Positions 48,391 to 56,500 of a stretch of 64,000 nt of DNA are shown here, in pieces; positions within the stretch are counted from its first letter, which is position 1; each line of letters starts with the position of its first letter. Made by a program: the position numbers and the translations under genes. Location of the stretch: NCBI RefSeq assembly GCF_019645835.1, contig NZ_CP080998.1, forward strand, positions 5,559,715 to 5,623,714, read 5' to 3'. The stretch is from Mycolicibacterium holsaticum DSM 44478 = JCM 12374 (lineage in GTDB: Bacteria > Actinomycetota > Actinomycetes > Mycobacteriales > Mycobacteriaceae). The notes under the pieces are model-generated. The model searched no databases and had not been told where the DNA came from. It saw only the letters and a list, made by a program, of their open reading frames with translations.

Positions 48391-48819
48391 GTGCAGCAAA
48401 CTGAATGGAGCCCGTCTGCGCTAGGAATCGCAGCTTGCGGCATAGCCGGGCTTATCTTGGCTATCGGCGTTGTGACCATAATCACAGACCCGCCCGGACG
48501 TGTTCTGGCCGGCATTGCCGGGGTCGGACTGCTGGCGTTCGCAATCATGTCGTGGCGCGCTCGGCCCAAGCTGGCAATCGCCGGCGACGGTCTGGTGTTC
48601 CGCGGCTGGACGGGCACACGACACCTACGGCCCGAAGATATCCGGCGCATCCGGATCACCGAGTTCCGCCGGCTCGCCCGCAAGCAGCGCTTGCTCGAGA
48701 TCGACACCGTCGACGATCGGCTGCTGGTCTTGACCCGATGGGATCTAGGCACCGACCCGCTGGCCGTGCTCGACGCGCTGACGGAGGCCGGCTACACCGG
48801 CGGCACCGCCGCGACGTGA
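48391..48819 (+). CDS. PH-domain membrane protein (Rv0010c-like)
   Basis: This 142-residue protein has two membrane helices (ALGIAACGIAGLILAIGVVTI and VLAGIAGVGLLAFAIMSW) followed by a small bacterial PH-like domain (KLAIAGDGLVFRGW through RIRITEFRRLARKQRLLEI) and ending RWDLGTDPLAVLDALTEAGY. GTG 48391 matches the start of the M. tuberculosis homologue; a GTG seven codons earlier is possible. Function is unknown; location suggests a division or envelope role. Confidence 0.85.
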   Translation: MQQTEWSPSALGIAACGIAGLILAIGVVTIITDPPGRVLAGIAGVGLLAFAIMSWRARPKLAIAGDGLVFRGWTGTRHLRPEDIRRIRITEFRRLARKQRLLEIDTVDDRLLVLTRWDLGTDPLAVLDALTEAGYTGGTAAT

Positions 48820-48826
48820 AATTCGG

Positions 48827-49354
48827 CTAGCTGATCGTGATCGAGTCGATGACGACCGGGTCCGTAGGCCGGTCGTTGCGGTCGGTGGCCGTCGACGCGA
48901 TCGCGTCCACCACCTTCTGCGACTCAGGGTCGACGACCTCACCGAAGATCGTGTGCTTGCGGTTGAGGTGCGGCGTCTTGCCGACGGTGATGAAGAACTG
49001 CGATCCGTTGGTGCCCGGACCGGCGTTGGCCATGGCCAGCAGGTAGGGCTTGTCGAACTGCAGCTCGGGATGGAACTCGTCCTCGAACTTGTAGCCGGGT
49101 CCACCACGGCCGGTGCCCGTCGGGTCACCGCCCTGGATCATGAAGCCGTCGATGACGCGGTGAAAGACCGCGCCGTCGTAGAAGGGTCCGGACGTGCCGC
49201 CCGATGCGTTCTCCCCGCTGTAGTCCCTGGTGCCCTGCGCCAGGCCGACGAAGTTGGCGACGGTCTTGGGGGCGTGGTTTCCGAACAGGGCGATCTTGAT
49301 GTCTCCGCGGTTGGTGTGCAGTGTCGCGGTGGCTGTCTGAATGGGGCTCGTCAC
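48827..49354 (-). CDS. ppiA: Cyclophilin-type peptidyl-prolyl cis-trans isomerase PpiA
   Basis: This 175-residue cyclophilin has the active-site motifs [44 protein letters not shown] and HTIFGEVVD. It catalyses prolyl isomerisation and lacks a signal peptide, so is probably cytosolic. Its position between the PH-domain gene and cwsA is the conserved mycobacterial order. Confidence 0.95.
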   Translation of the reverse strand: MTSPIQTATATLHTNRGDIKIALFGNHAPKTVANFVGLAQGTRDYSGENASGGTSGPFYDGAVFHRVIDGFMIQGGDPTGTGRGGPGYKFEDEFHPELQFDKPYLLAMANAGPGTNGSQFFITVGKTPHLNRKHTIFGEVVDPESQKVVDAIASTATDRNDRPTDPVVIDSITIS

Positions 49355-49461
49355 GAGAAATCAGTCTGCCACGCGCGTCCCGGCGCCCAACGGGCACCGC
49401 TGTGTAGCCGATGATGGCAGGCTGGTATGCACTGTCGGAGAGGCTGCGAGAGAGGTGGACG

Positions 49462-49893
49462 ATGCGCACCAAGACAGAGGACCGACTGACCCCCAGCCAG
49501 CGGTTGAACCGCGGGCTGAAGTACTCGGCGGTCGGCCCGGTCGACGTCACCCGCGGGGCGCTGGCCCTCGGGCTCAGCGGTGCGCAGTCGTCGGCCAGCT
49601 GGGTGGGGGAGCGCTACCGGCAGGGCCGCCTCAAAGAACAGCTGAGCAAGGACCTGGCCGCCGCGCAGGAGACGATCGCCGCCGAGCTGGCCGCCGCCCA
49701 GGAAGTGGTGTCGGGGCTGCCGGAGGCGCTGACCAAGGCCCGGGCGCGGCGCCGACGTCGACCGCTGCTGTTGGCCGCGGTGGGTGTGGTGGTGCTGGCC
49801 GGGGGCGCGGTGGCGTTTTCGATCGTCCGGCGGTCGAGCCAACCCGAACCCTCGCCGCTGCCGCCCAGCGTGGAAGTTACGCCGAAACCGTAG
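49462..49893 (+). CDS. cwsA: Cell wall synthesis protein CwsA
   Basis: This 143-residue protein has a conserved N-terminal segment (TPSQRLNRGLKYSAVGPVDVTRGALALGL), an Ala/Glu-rich helix (AAAQETIAAELAAAQEVV) and a C-terminal membrane helix (LLLAAVGVVVLAGGAVAFSIV) before a short Pro-rich tail ending VEVTPKP. CwsA interacts with CrgA and Wag31 in polar growth and division. ATG 49462 after gagaggtgg is preferred over the in-frame start at 49411. Confidence 0.92.
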   Translation: MRTKTEDRLTPSQRLNRGLKYSAVGPVDVTRGALALGLSGAQSSASWVGERYRQGRLKEQLSKDLAAAQETIAAELAAAQEVVSGLPEALTKARARRRRRPLLLAAVGVVVLAGGAVAFSIVRRSSQPEPSPLPPSVEVTPKP

Positions 49894-49921
49894 GCGGTAG
49901 AACGGCGCGAATCGGTCGGAG

Positions 49922-50197
49922 CTAAGCGCTGTCGTAGCCCTCGAGTCCCTGCCACGGGCTGCCTGGTGTCCCCAGATCACCATCGCTTTCGGGCAATTCA
50001 GCGATCACACCGCTTATCGGATAGTCGGTGTTAAACGAACGCAAGCTGCGTGGCTCGGCCCCGCTCCCGATACGAAATGGTTCGACGGTGGGACCGGACC
50101 ATAGCTCGATTGCAAATCCGACCGCCGGCGTGCGTTTCGTCAGTTTCCACACCGCGTTGGACAGCCGTTCCATCCGCTCGACGAAATTGAAGTCCAT
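49922..50197 (-). CDS. Hypothetical protein, 91 aa
   Basis: The frame from ATG 50197 follows a gaggag site at good spacing. It encodes MDFNFVERMERLSNAVWKL, FAIELWSGPTVEPFRIGSG and an acidic C-terminal end (ELPESDGDLG). It has no membrane helix, signal or recognised domain. It lies at the left border of a region between cwsA and tRNA-Ala that has no counterpart I recognise in the standard mycobacterial order. The ribosome-binding site and natural composition support a real gene. Confidence 0.5.
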   Translation of the reverse strand: MDFNFVERMERLSNAVWKLTKRTPAVGFAIELWSGPTVEPFRIGSGAEPRSLRSFNTDYPISGVIAELPESDGDLGTPGSPWQGLEGYDSA

Positions 50198-50342
50198 GTT
50201 CACGCTCCTCGGGCGCTCCGCCGCTGTCGGGTCTAGGAAATTACTGTCCCACGCCAGGCGGTAATACCGCCGTCGACACGCGGTTATACCGCCGGACCAT
50301 TTGTCTGAGCCGGCATATCTGTGACGAATAAACGGATCTTGG

Positions 50343-50537
50343 CTATGCCACCGGCATAGATGCGCCGATTTCGGCCAGTACGCTCGCTCTTACCAATTCC
50401 GACACGGAGATACCCCGTTCGTTCGCAGCACGGTCTAGCGCCTGTCGCTCCGAAGGGAGCATACGGAGCACGACCAGGGCTGTACGTTGCCGGTTCTCGG
50501 ACCGCTTCGCCTTCACCTCTCGTGATCGCGTACTCAC
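50343..50537 (-). CDS. Ribbon-helix-helix regulator or antitoxin-like protein, 64 aa
   Basis: GTG 50537 follows a strong taggagg site. The product has a basic N-terminus (STRSREVKAKRSENRQR), a beta strand (TALVVLRML) and two helices (PSERQALDRAANERGISVSELVRASVL), the ribbon-helix-helix/MobC-like arrangement. Such proteins are often antitoxins or autorepressors. Its promoter region contains three CTAG elements at 7-bp spacing, a likely operator. No toxin gene follows downstream; the gene on the other side of the operator is a winged-helix protein on the opposite strand. Confidence 0.75.
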   Translation of the reverse strand: MSTRSREVKAKRSENRQRTALVVLRMLPSERQALDRAANERGISVSELVRASVLAEIGASMPVA

Positions 50538-50552
50538 GTGTCCTCCTATTTT

Positions 50553-50570
50553 CTAGAAACTAGATACTAG
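50553..50570. promoter_or_regulatory. Triple CTAG array, candidate operator
   Basis: CTAG occurs at 50553-50556, 50560-50563 and 50567-50570, an exact 7-bp period with AT-rich spacers. It lies between the RHH gene (ribosome-binding site at about 50545) and the rightward winged-helix gene. RHH dimers commonly bind short, regularly spaced sites, and CTAG is generally rare in bacterial DNA, so a binding array is plausible. Confidence 0.5.
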
Positions 50571-50589
50571 CTGTCGGATACCGAGTTCT

Positions 50590-50889
50590 GTGGATCCAAC
50601 ACTCGTCAGTGACGCGATGTTTGGTCGACGCTGTCGACTTTTCGTAGCTGACTGGGTTCGCCGCCACCCGAAGGGGCGCTTCTATCAGTCCGAACCCCCA
50701 GTCATTCGGCACGCGTCCGCGAGCAACGTAAGGGACGAGCTTCGTCGGTTAGTGCGCCTCGGGATGCTTGAACTCGACGAGCCGCCGGACTCGCGTAAGA
50801 AGTTCTACACCCGAACTGATAGCCCCCTTTGGCAGGTGATCGAACTTGCGGTCGACCTCACTGGACTCGCTGAGGCCGGTGACGGCTGA
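50590..50889 (+). CDS. Winged-helix-like DNA-binding protein, 99 aa
   Basis: The product from GTG 50590 includes FVADWVRRHPKGRFYQSEPPV and VRDELRRLVRLGMLELDEP with a following basic hairpin (SRKKFYTRTDS). This looks like a winged helix-turn-helix in which the second helix reads DNA and the hairpin is the wing. The C-terminal helix (LWQVIELAVDLTGL) may dimerise. It is divergent from the RHH gene across the CTAG array. Family unknown; it could be the partner of the RHH gene or an independent regulator. Confidence 0.6.
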   Translation: MDPTLVSDAMFGRRCRLFVADWVRRHPKGRFYQSEPPVIRHASASNVRDELRRLVRLGMLELDEPPDSRKKFYTRTDSPLWQVIELAVDLTGLAEAGDG

Positions 50890-51041
50890 CTGTCCGACCG
50901 AGCCGGGCCGGCTCGCCACGGCCCGCATTGCGTATCGAATCGTCGTGCAGTACAGACGATTCCGTTCATGGTGCGATGAAAAGACATCAGCCTTGTTCAC
51001 TGCTGGCGCCTATAACTCTCGCCAGATGCGACAGCTTGCGG

Positions 51042-51563
51042 TCAACCCAGCGGAGTTCCCTTGTTGAATTCTCGGAAGTTCAGCACAAGGCGTTCACTGC
51101 CTTCGACGGAACTGAAGCCGAACTCGCGGTAAAGGCCGGCGACTTTCTGATTCATCGGGTCAACAACAAGCACAGCGCCCCCGATCAACATCACCGCCTC
51201 GCACGCGTTGAAATACGCATCCGCGATCAAATCGAGGCCCCGATCTTGGCCTTGAAGCGACTCATCCAAGGCCAATTTTCCTATCAGGATCCCCGGAAGT
51301 TCATGCTTACGCGGCCACCCCTGTGGCCGTATCCGATCCAAGAAAGATCCCTCAGATTCCCGAATAGTGGTCTGCAACAACGTGAAGTACGCGACCACTA
51401 TGTCTTCGTCATCGATCCAAACATGGGTTGCTGACTTGCCGAGGTTTTTATCGGCGAGTGCCCGCTTCTGCAACCATTTGTCAAGATGCGGCGCGTGCCC
51501 GCATGAAAAATACGCGGTTCGGTGCTGGTCGAGAAGCGGAAGTGCGCGGAATTGATCTGTCAC
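51042..51563 (-). CDS. GNAT-family toxin-like acetyltransferase
   Basis: This 173-residue protein resembles TacT/AtaT-type toxins that acetylate aminoacyl-tRNA. It has the N-terminal helix HLDKWLQKRALADKN with SATHVWIDDEDIVVAYFTL, LIGKLALDESLQGQDRGLDLI at the acetyl-CoA loop, and the C-terminal VDPMNQKVAGLYREFGF. The canonical Q-x-x-G-x-G/A loop reads QGQDRG. GTG 51563 overlaps the stop of a small upstream gene by 4 bp, as in toxin-antitoxin pairs. Substrate and toxicity are inferred from family resemblance. Confidence 0.75.
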   Translation of the reverse strand: MTDQFRALPLLDQHRTAYFSCGHAPHLDKWLQKRALADKNLGKSATHVWIDDEDIVVAYFTLLQTTIRESEGSFLDRIRPQGWPRKHELPGILIGKLALDESLQGQDRGLDLIADAYFNACEAVMLIGGAVLVVDPMNQKVAGLYREFGFSSVEGSERLVLNFREFNKGTPLG

Positions 51564-51709
51564 CGAGCGCCGCGGCGCTCGGCCGCGCGCACGATAGCCG
51601 CCTTAGCGCGCTGAGACGGCGGAGTCGGCTGCTGCCGCGCGATGGCCGCGACCTGGCCACGCTTCACATACGTCACGTCGACACCACGTGATGCAGAGAG
51701 CTTGCCCAT
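51560..51709 (-). CDS. Small protein overlapping the GNAT gene, candidate antitoxin (49 aa)
   Basis: ATG 51709 has a strong gaggagga ribosome-binding site and encodes 49 residues: MGKLSASRGVDVTYVKRGQ, then AAIARQQPTPPSQRAKAAIV and a basic end (RAAERRGAR). The TGA overlaps the GTG of the GNAT gene (GTGA), so the two are coupled. It is too short to look like the DUF1778 ribbon-helix-helix antitoxins normally paired with GNAT toxins, and I do not recognise its family. Arg and Lys richness suggests nucleic-acid binding. The antitoxin role is inferred from context only. Confidence 0.6.
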   Translation of the reverse strand: MGKLSASRGVDVTYVKRGQVAAIARQQPTPPSQRAKAAIVRAAERRGAR

Positions 51710-51804
51710 TGCCGTATCCTCCTCGCTTAACCCTTCAGAGCGAAGTATGCCCTACACAACCGAAACTCGTCGAGTTCTCTTCCCGCAGGTCACCGAGCAT
51801 TTGT
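51710..51804. promoter_or_regulatory. Upstream region of the GNAT/antitoxin pair
   Basis: This stretch holds the leftward gaggagga ribosome-binding site (about 51715-51722) and presumably the promoter of the pair. No gene is supported in it. The -35/-10 elements could not be assigned with confidence. Confidence 0.4.
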
Positions 51805-51895
51805 GCGGGTAACCGGTCACGCCGACTAGGCTCGTACCTCCGGCTTTCATCGGTAAACGAGTACGAGCCTAGTCGGCGTGACCGCGGTTACCCGC
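51805..51895. repeat. Large near-perfect inverted repeat (33-35 bp arms, 23-nt loop)
   Basis: The left arm 51805-51837 and right arm 51861-51895 are reverse complements. The inner 23 bp (ggtcacgccgactaggctcg and three more bases, 51815-51837 with 51861-51883) pair perfectly. The outer 10 bp (gcgggtaacc with ggttacccgc) also pair, separated only by a 2-nt bulge (51884-51885). The spacer is 51838-51860. It has no T tract, lies between the toxin-like pair and tRNA-Ala, and is too long for an ordinary terminator. It could be a MITE, a recombination or attachment site, or a structured RNA. Confidence 0.85.
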
Positions 51896-52181
51896 AGTTA
51901 CCGCTGGTCGTCGGCGTGCCGGATTAGTCGCACAGCCCGACTTGGCGCGAGCCAACCCGCGCCGAAATGGCCATCGCTTGTGTAGCGACTACGACGTTGC
52001 CGCCTGCCCCAAAGCTCGAAGAACCCACATGAACGAACACTGGACCGGTTCCGGCACTCGTACCTCAGTCGGCGGCGTCAAGGCCGCCGGAACCACCGTC
52101 AACCACCTTCAAATTTACTGCGGTCGCGGGCGAACATAAGATCCTCGCGCCACATACCCAAGCAGCCTTCGGCTCATTGCG
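51896..52181. other. Non-coding stretch before tRNA-Ala
   Basis: I see no supportable gene in these 286 bp. The open frames lack ribosome-binding sites and family resemblance. No direct copy of the tRNA-Ala 3' end, which would mark an integration event, was found by eye in the island to the left. Confidence 0.5.
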
Positions 52182-52254
52182 TGGAGCCTAGGAGAATCGA
52201 ACTCCTGACATCTACCTTGCAAAGGTAGCGCTCTACCAACTGAGCTAAGGCCCC
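52182..52254 (-). tRNA. tRNA-Ala (anticodon TGC)
   Basis: The reverse strand folds with acceptor GGGGCCT/AGGCTCC (one G-T pair), anticodon arm CTACC-TTTGCAA-GGTAG with anticodon TGC, and T arm caggagttcgattctcctg. It is 73 nt without CCA. The order gyrA, DUF3566 gene, tRNA-Ile, tRNA-Ala is the conserved mycobacterial layout. Confidence 0.96.
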
Positions 52255-52376
52255 GTGATCGGTTCGGCCGGTGGGGCGGCCGCGACGTGCCACACCTCGA
52301 CGCCGTGCCGGGACCGCCACACTGTGACGGCCGCCACCGCGGCGATTCCTGTGGCGGCCAACAGCGCCAGCCTCAT
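52245..52376 (-). CDS. DLW-39-like small actinobacterial protein, 43 aa
   Basis: A small frame between the two tRNAs starts at ATG 52376 after ggaaagg. It encodes an N-terminal hydrophobic helix (MRLALLAATGIAAVAAVTVW) followed by a basic RSRHGVEVWHVA and a Pro-rich end (PPAEPITGP). Position and layout (one short membrane helix and a C-terminal W-containing tail) match the tiny DLW-39-type proteins that actinobacteria encode beside these tRNAs; the exact DLW motif is not kept (EVWH here). The stop lies inside the first bases of the tRNA-Ala gene, so CDS and tRNA overlap by 10 bp. Function is unknown. Confidence 0.6.
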   Translation of the reverse strand: MRLALLAATGIAAVAAVTVWRSRHGVEVWHVAAAPPAEPITGP

Positions 52377-52392
52377 GGTCTGAACCTTTCCG

Positions 52393-52466
52393 TGGGGCTA
52401 GGAGGACTCGAACCTCCGACCTCTTCGTTATCAGCGAAGCGCTCTAACCGCCTGAGCTATAGCCCC
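52393..52466 (-). tRNA. tRNA-Ile (anticodon GAT)
   Basis: The reverse strand has acceptor GGGGCTA/TAGCCCC, anticodon arm CTTCG-CTGATAA-CGAAG with anticodon GAT, and T arm cggaggttcgagtcctcc. It is 74 nt without CCA, directly upstream of the small membrane protein and tRNA-Ala in the same direction as gyrA. Confidence 0.96.
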
Positions 52467-52521
52467 GTACGCCATCTGGCCGAGCGACGAGATTACCCCA
52501 AGGATAAGCCGCTACCCAAAC

Positions 52522-53487
52522 TCAATCCCGATCGGCAAGCGTGACTTCCACCCCACCGACCAGGTCGGTGGTGAGGTTGTAGACGAACGCACCCACAGTG
52601 GCCATCGCGGTCAACAGCACGATGTTCACCAGGCCGACCAGCGCCGCCCCGCCGAAGATCGTTCCGCTGGACACCAACTCGCCGCCGGAGGTTCCGCTGG
52701 CGCTGGTGAGCAGATCACCGACGTTGCTGTTGAGCTTGCTCCACACGCCCATTCCGCCCAGCGCCAGGTACAGGAACGCGACGGCGATCATCCAGACGAA
52801 GAACAGCACGACCGACAGCACCAGCGACACCTTCAGCGTGCTCCACGGGTCGACCCGCCGGATCTGCATGCTGGCCCGGACCGTGCCGTGGTGACGGGCG
52901 CCGACCTGGATGCGGCTGGTGGGCCCCGCCGGGCGATTCGCCGGTTCGGCGGTGGGCCTTTCGGGTTTGCGCTGCGCGGGACGCGGCGTGGGCGCCGACA
53001 GGTCCGGCAGCTCGCTGCTGTAGGCCTCCGGCCGGCCCTGCCGGGTTTCCGGACCGCCCGGCCGAACATCGGGGGTGGTCTGGCGGGCGTCCGGCGCGGC
53101 CGGCCGAACATCGGGGGTGGTCTGCCGGGCGTCCGGCGCGGCCGGACGCGCGTCCGCACCGGGCTGGCGGGCCTCGGGGCCGGGGGAGTGCTGGGCTGGC
53201 GCTGAGTCGTCGTCACCCTGGCCCTCAGGTGCCTCGCCGCGGGCGTTGGGACCCCGCCCGGCGACGGGACGACGGCGGGGCGGGGCCTCCGGCGGCCGGT
53301 GCGACGCGCCCGCGGCGCGGGTTGCCGCGCCGCGCTGCCACGGCGGGGTGCCGCCGCGGTCGGTCACGCCCGGTCGCGACGCTGCCGCGCCCAGCGCGCC
53401 GCCGTCGTGGCCGGGCCCGCCGGTACCGTTGGCGCCCCCAAGACCATCGACCGCGCGCGGGTGTCCCGGCTCGTTCGGTGAACTCAC
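52522..53487 (-). CDS. DUF3566-domain membrane protein (Rv0007-like)
   Basis: The N-terminal ~180 residues are Pro/Gly/Arg-rich with repeated units ([14 protein letters not shown] and similar), probably disordered. The C-terminal ~130 residues form the DUF3566 domain: [19 protein letters not shown], helix [46 protein letters not shown] as a second helix, and the conserved end [11 protein letters not shown]. It starts at GTG 53487, 27 bp after gyrA, in the gyr operon. Function is unknown; the family is linked to gyrA across actinobacteria. Confidence 0.9.
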   Translation of the reverse strand: MSSPNEPGHPRAVDGLGGANGTGGPGHDGGALGAAASRPGVTDRGGTPPWQRGAATRAAGASHRPPEAPPRRRPVAGRGPNARGEAPEGQGDDDSAPAQHSPGPEARQPGADARPAAPDARQTTPDVRPAAPDARQTTPDVRPGGPETRQGRPEAYSSELPDLSAPTPRPAQRKPERPTAEPANRPAGPTSRIQVGARHHGTVRASMQIRRVDPWSTLKVSLVLSVVLFFVWMIAVAFLYLALGGMGVWSKLNSNVGDLLTSASGTSGGELVSSGTIFGGAALVGLVNIVLLTAMATVGAFVYNLTTDLVGGVEVTLADRD

Positions 53488-53514
53488 CTACGGCTCCTCA
53501 CTGGTCACGGGCGC

Positions 53515-56500
53515 TCAGGCTCCGGGGTCGGTATTGACCTCGTCGGTGCTGTCACCTTCCTCGGCGTTGCGCGCGATGGCAACCAGTGTGTCGCCCTCAC
53601 CCAGGTTCATCAACCGGACGCCCTTGGTTTGCCGCCCGGCCTTGCGAACCTGGCGAGCCGCCGTCCGGATGACGCCTCCACCGGAGGTGATGGCGTACAG
53701 CTCTGTGTCGTCATCGACGATCAACGCACCAACTAGAGTGCCACGGCGTTTGTCGTACTGGATCGTCAGCACCCCTTTGCCCCCGCGGCCCTGCACCGGG
53801 TACTCCTCGATCGCGGTGCGCTTGGCGTAACCCCCGGACGTGGCGACCAGCAGATATGTGTCGTCACGGACCACGTTCAGCGATAACAGCGCGTCGTCGG
53901 CGTTGAAGCGCATGCCCTGCACACCCGAGGTGGCCCGGCCCATCGGGCGCAGCGCCTCGTCGGTCGCCGAGAACCGGATCGACTGGCCGTTGGCCGACAC
54001 CAGCAGCAGGTCGTCCTCGGCCGAGCACAGCACGGCACCGACCAGTTCGTCGCCGTCACGCAGGTTGACCGCCACGATGCCGCCGGAGCGGTTCGAGTCG
54101 AAGTCGGTCAGCCGCGACTTCTTCACCAGGCCCTTACGGGTCGCCAGCACCAGGTACGGGGCGTCCTCGTAAGTCTGGATCTGGATCACCTGCGCGATGC
54201 GCTCCTCCGGCTGGAACGCCAGCAGGTTGGCTACGTGCTGGCCGCGCGCGGTGCGCGAGGTCTCCGGCAGGTCGTACGCCTTGGCCCGGTACACCCGGCC
54301 CTGCGTGGTGAAGAACAGGATCCAGTCGTGTGTCGAGCAGACGAAGAAGTGGTTGACGATGTCGTCCTGTTTGAGCCCGGCGCCCTGCACGCCCTTACCG
54401 CCGCGTTTCTGGCTGCGGTACAGGTCGGTCTTGGTGCGCTTGGCGTAGCCGGTCTCGGTGATCGTGACGACGACGTCCTCGCGCGCGATCAGGTCCTCGT
54501 CGCTGACCTCACCGTCGGCGGGCACGATGCGGGTACGACGGTCGTCGCCGTGCTTGTCGGCGATCTCCTTGAGCTCGTCGCGCACGATGCCGCGCTGCCG
54601 CTCGGGCTTGGCCAGGATGTCTTCCAGGTCGGCGATCTCGGCCTCGATCTTGGCGAGGTCGTCGACGATGCGCTGACGTTCCAGGGCGGCCAGCCGACGC
54701 AGCTGCATGTCCAGGATGGCCTGGGCCTGGATGTCGTCGATGTCGAGCAGCTCGATCAGGCCCTGCCGGGCGATGTCGACGGTCTCCGACGCCCGGATCA
54801 ACGCGATCACCTCGTCGAGGGCGTCGAGCGCCTTGACCAGACCGCGCAGAATGTGGGCCCGTTCGTTGGCCTTACGCAGCCGGTAGGTGGTGCGCCGGAT
54901 GATGACATCGAGTTGATGGTCGACGTAGTGCCGGATCATCTGGTCCAGCCGCAGCGTGCGCGGGACCCCGTCGACGATCGAGAGCATGTTGGCGCCGAAG
55001 CTGGTTTGCAGCTGGGTGTGCTTGTAGAGGTTGTTCAGCACCACCTTGGCCACGGCGTCACGTTTGAGTTCGATGACGATGCGCAGACCCACCCGGTCGC
55101 TGGACTGGTCCTCGATGTTGGCGATGCCGGCCAGCTTGCCGTCACGGACCTGTTCGGCGATCGAGGTGATGAAGTTGTCGTGGTTGACCTGGTACGGCAG
55201 CTCGGTGATGACCAGCCCGGTGCGCCCGCGGCTGTCCTCTTCGATCTCGACGACACCGCGCATCCGGATCGATCCGCGACCGGTGGTGTAGGCATCCGAA
55301 ATACCTTGTGATCCAACGATCATCCCGGAGGTGGGGAAGTCGGGACCCTTGACGCGTTCGCAGACGGCCTTGAGCGTGGCCTCCTCGTCGGCGTCGAAGT
55401 TCTCCAGGCACCAGTACACCGCCTCGGCGAGCTCGCGCAGATTGTGTGGCGGGATGTTGGTGGCCATACCGACCGCGATACCGCCCGAACCGTTGGCCAG
55501 CAGGTTCGGGAACCGGCTCGGCAACACCGTGGGTTCCTGCACCCGGCCGTCGTAGTTCGGGATGAAATCGACTGTCTCTTCGTCGATTTCGCGCAGCATC
55601 TCCATCGCCAGCGGGGTCAGCCGCGCTTCGGTGTTGTGGCTGATGAACCCGCTCGTGATGAATGCGTGGTCGTCCGTATCGACCCGCAGGCTATAGACGG
55701 GTTGCACCCCCGCGTCGGTCACCGAAGTCACACGCGCGTAGTAGAAGCGGCCGTCAGTGAGTTCGGAGGCAATCGCTTTCACATCGGTGTCCGCGATGCG
55801 GCCGAGGATCTCCGCGCGGTCGCGCTGCCACCGCGACTGTCGGTCGATGTTGTGCCTGTTTAGCCAGTCCTTGTCTACCCACCGGCTGCCGCAGTGCGCG
55901 CGAATAAACTGGGCGAGGCCCGGGACGTGGTCGCTGTCCAGCCCCGCCGCCTTGGCCGGCAGCGCTGCGAGGAGCCCCTGTAGCTTGGCCTGCTTCGATC
56001 CGCCGAAACCGACCTGGGTCGAGAACAATTCAGCATGTGCACGGTTCGTGATGACGACCTTATGCTCACCCGTCGCGTGCAGATAGCGCCGTGAAATCAC
56101 ACCGAACTCCAGCAGCATCTGCTGGACGTCCTTGGCTAAGCGCCCGCTTCGGGTTGAATACGAGACTTGAACTGTGTTTCGCGGCAGTGCCGAACATGAC
56201 CCATCACCCTCGAACAGGGCGCCAAGGAAGGTTCGTTTGACTGCCGCAGGGCTGTGCCAAAGCCACTCGGGGACTGCCTTGTCCGCCGACCGCTGACCAA
56301 CCAATTCACCGAGACGGCTGCGCCGAAGGGCGTCCACGTTTTGGACATCGAGTTCGAGCAGATTCGAACCGGAAGCAATCTTTCGCTCGGAGACATATCG
56401 CGGGCCGCCCACCACAGCGTCGTAGGCAGCCACCACCATGTTGAAGTAGTCCCGGTCTAGGTTGTTGAACCCGGCACGTTTGTCCGAGACGAACCCCTCG

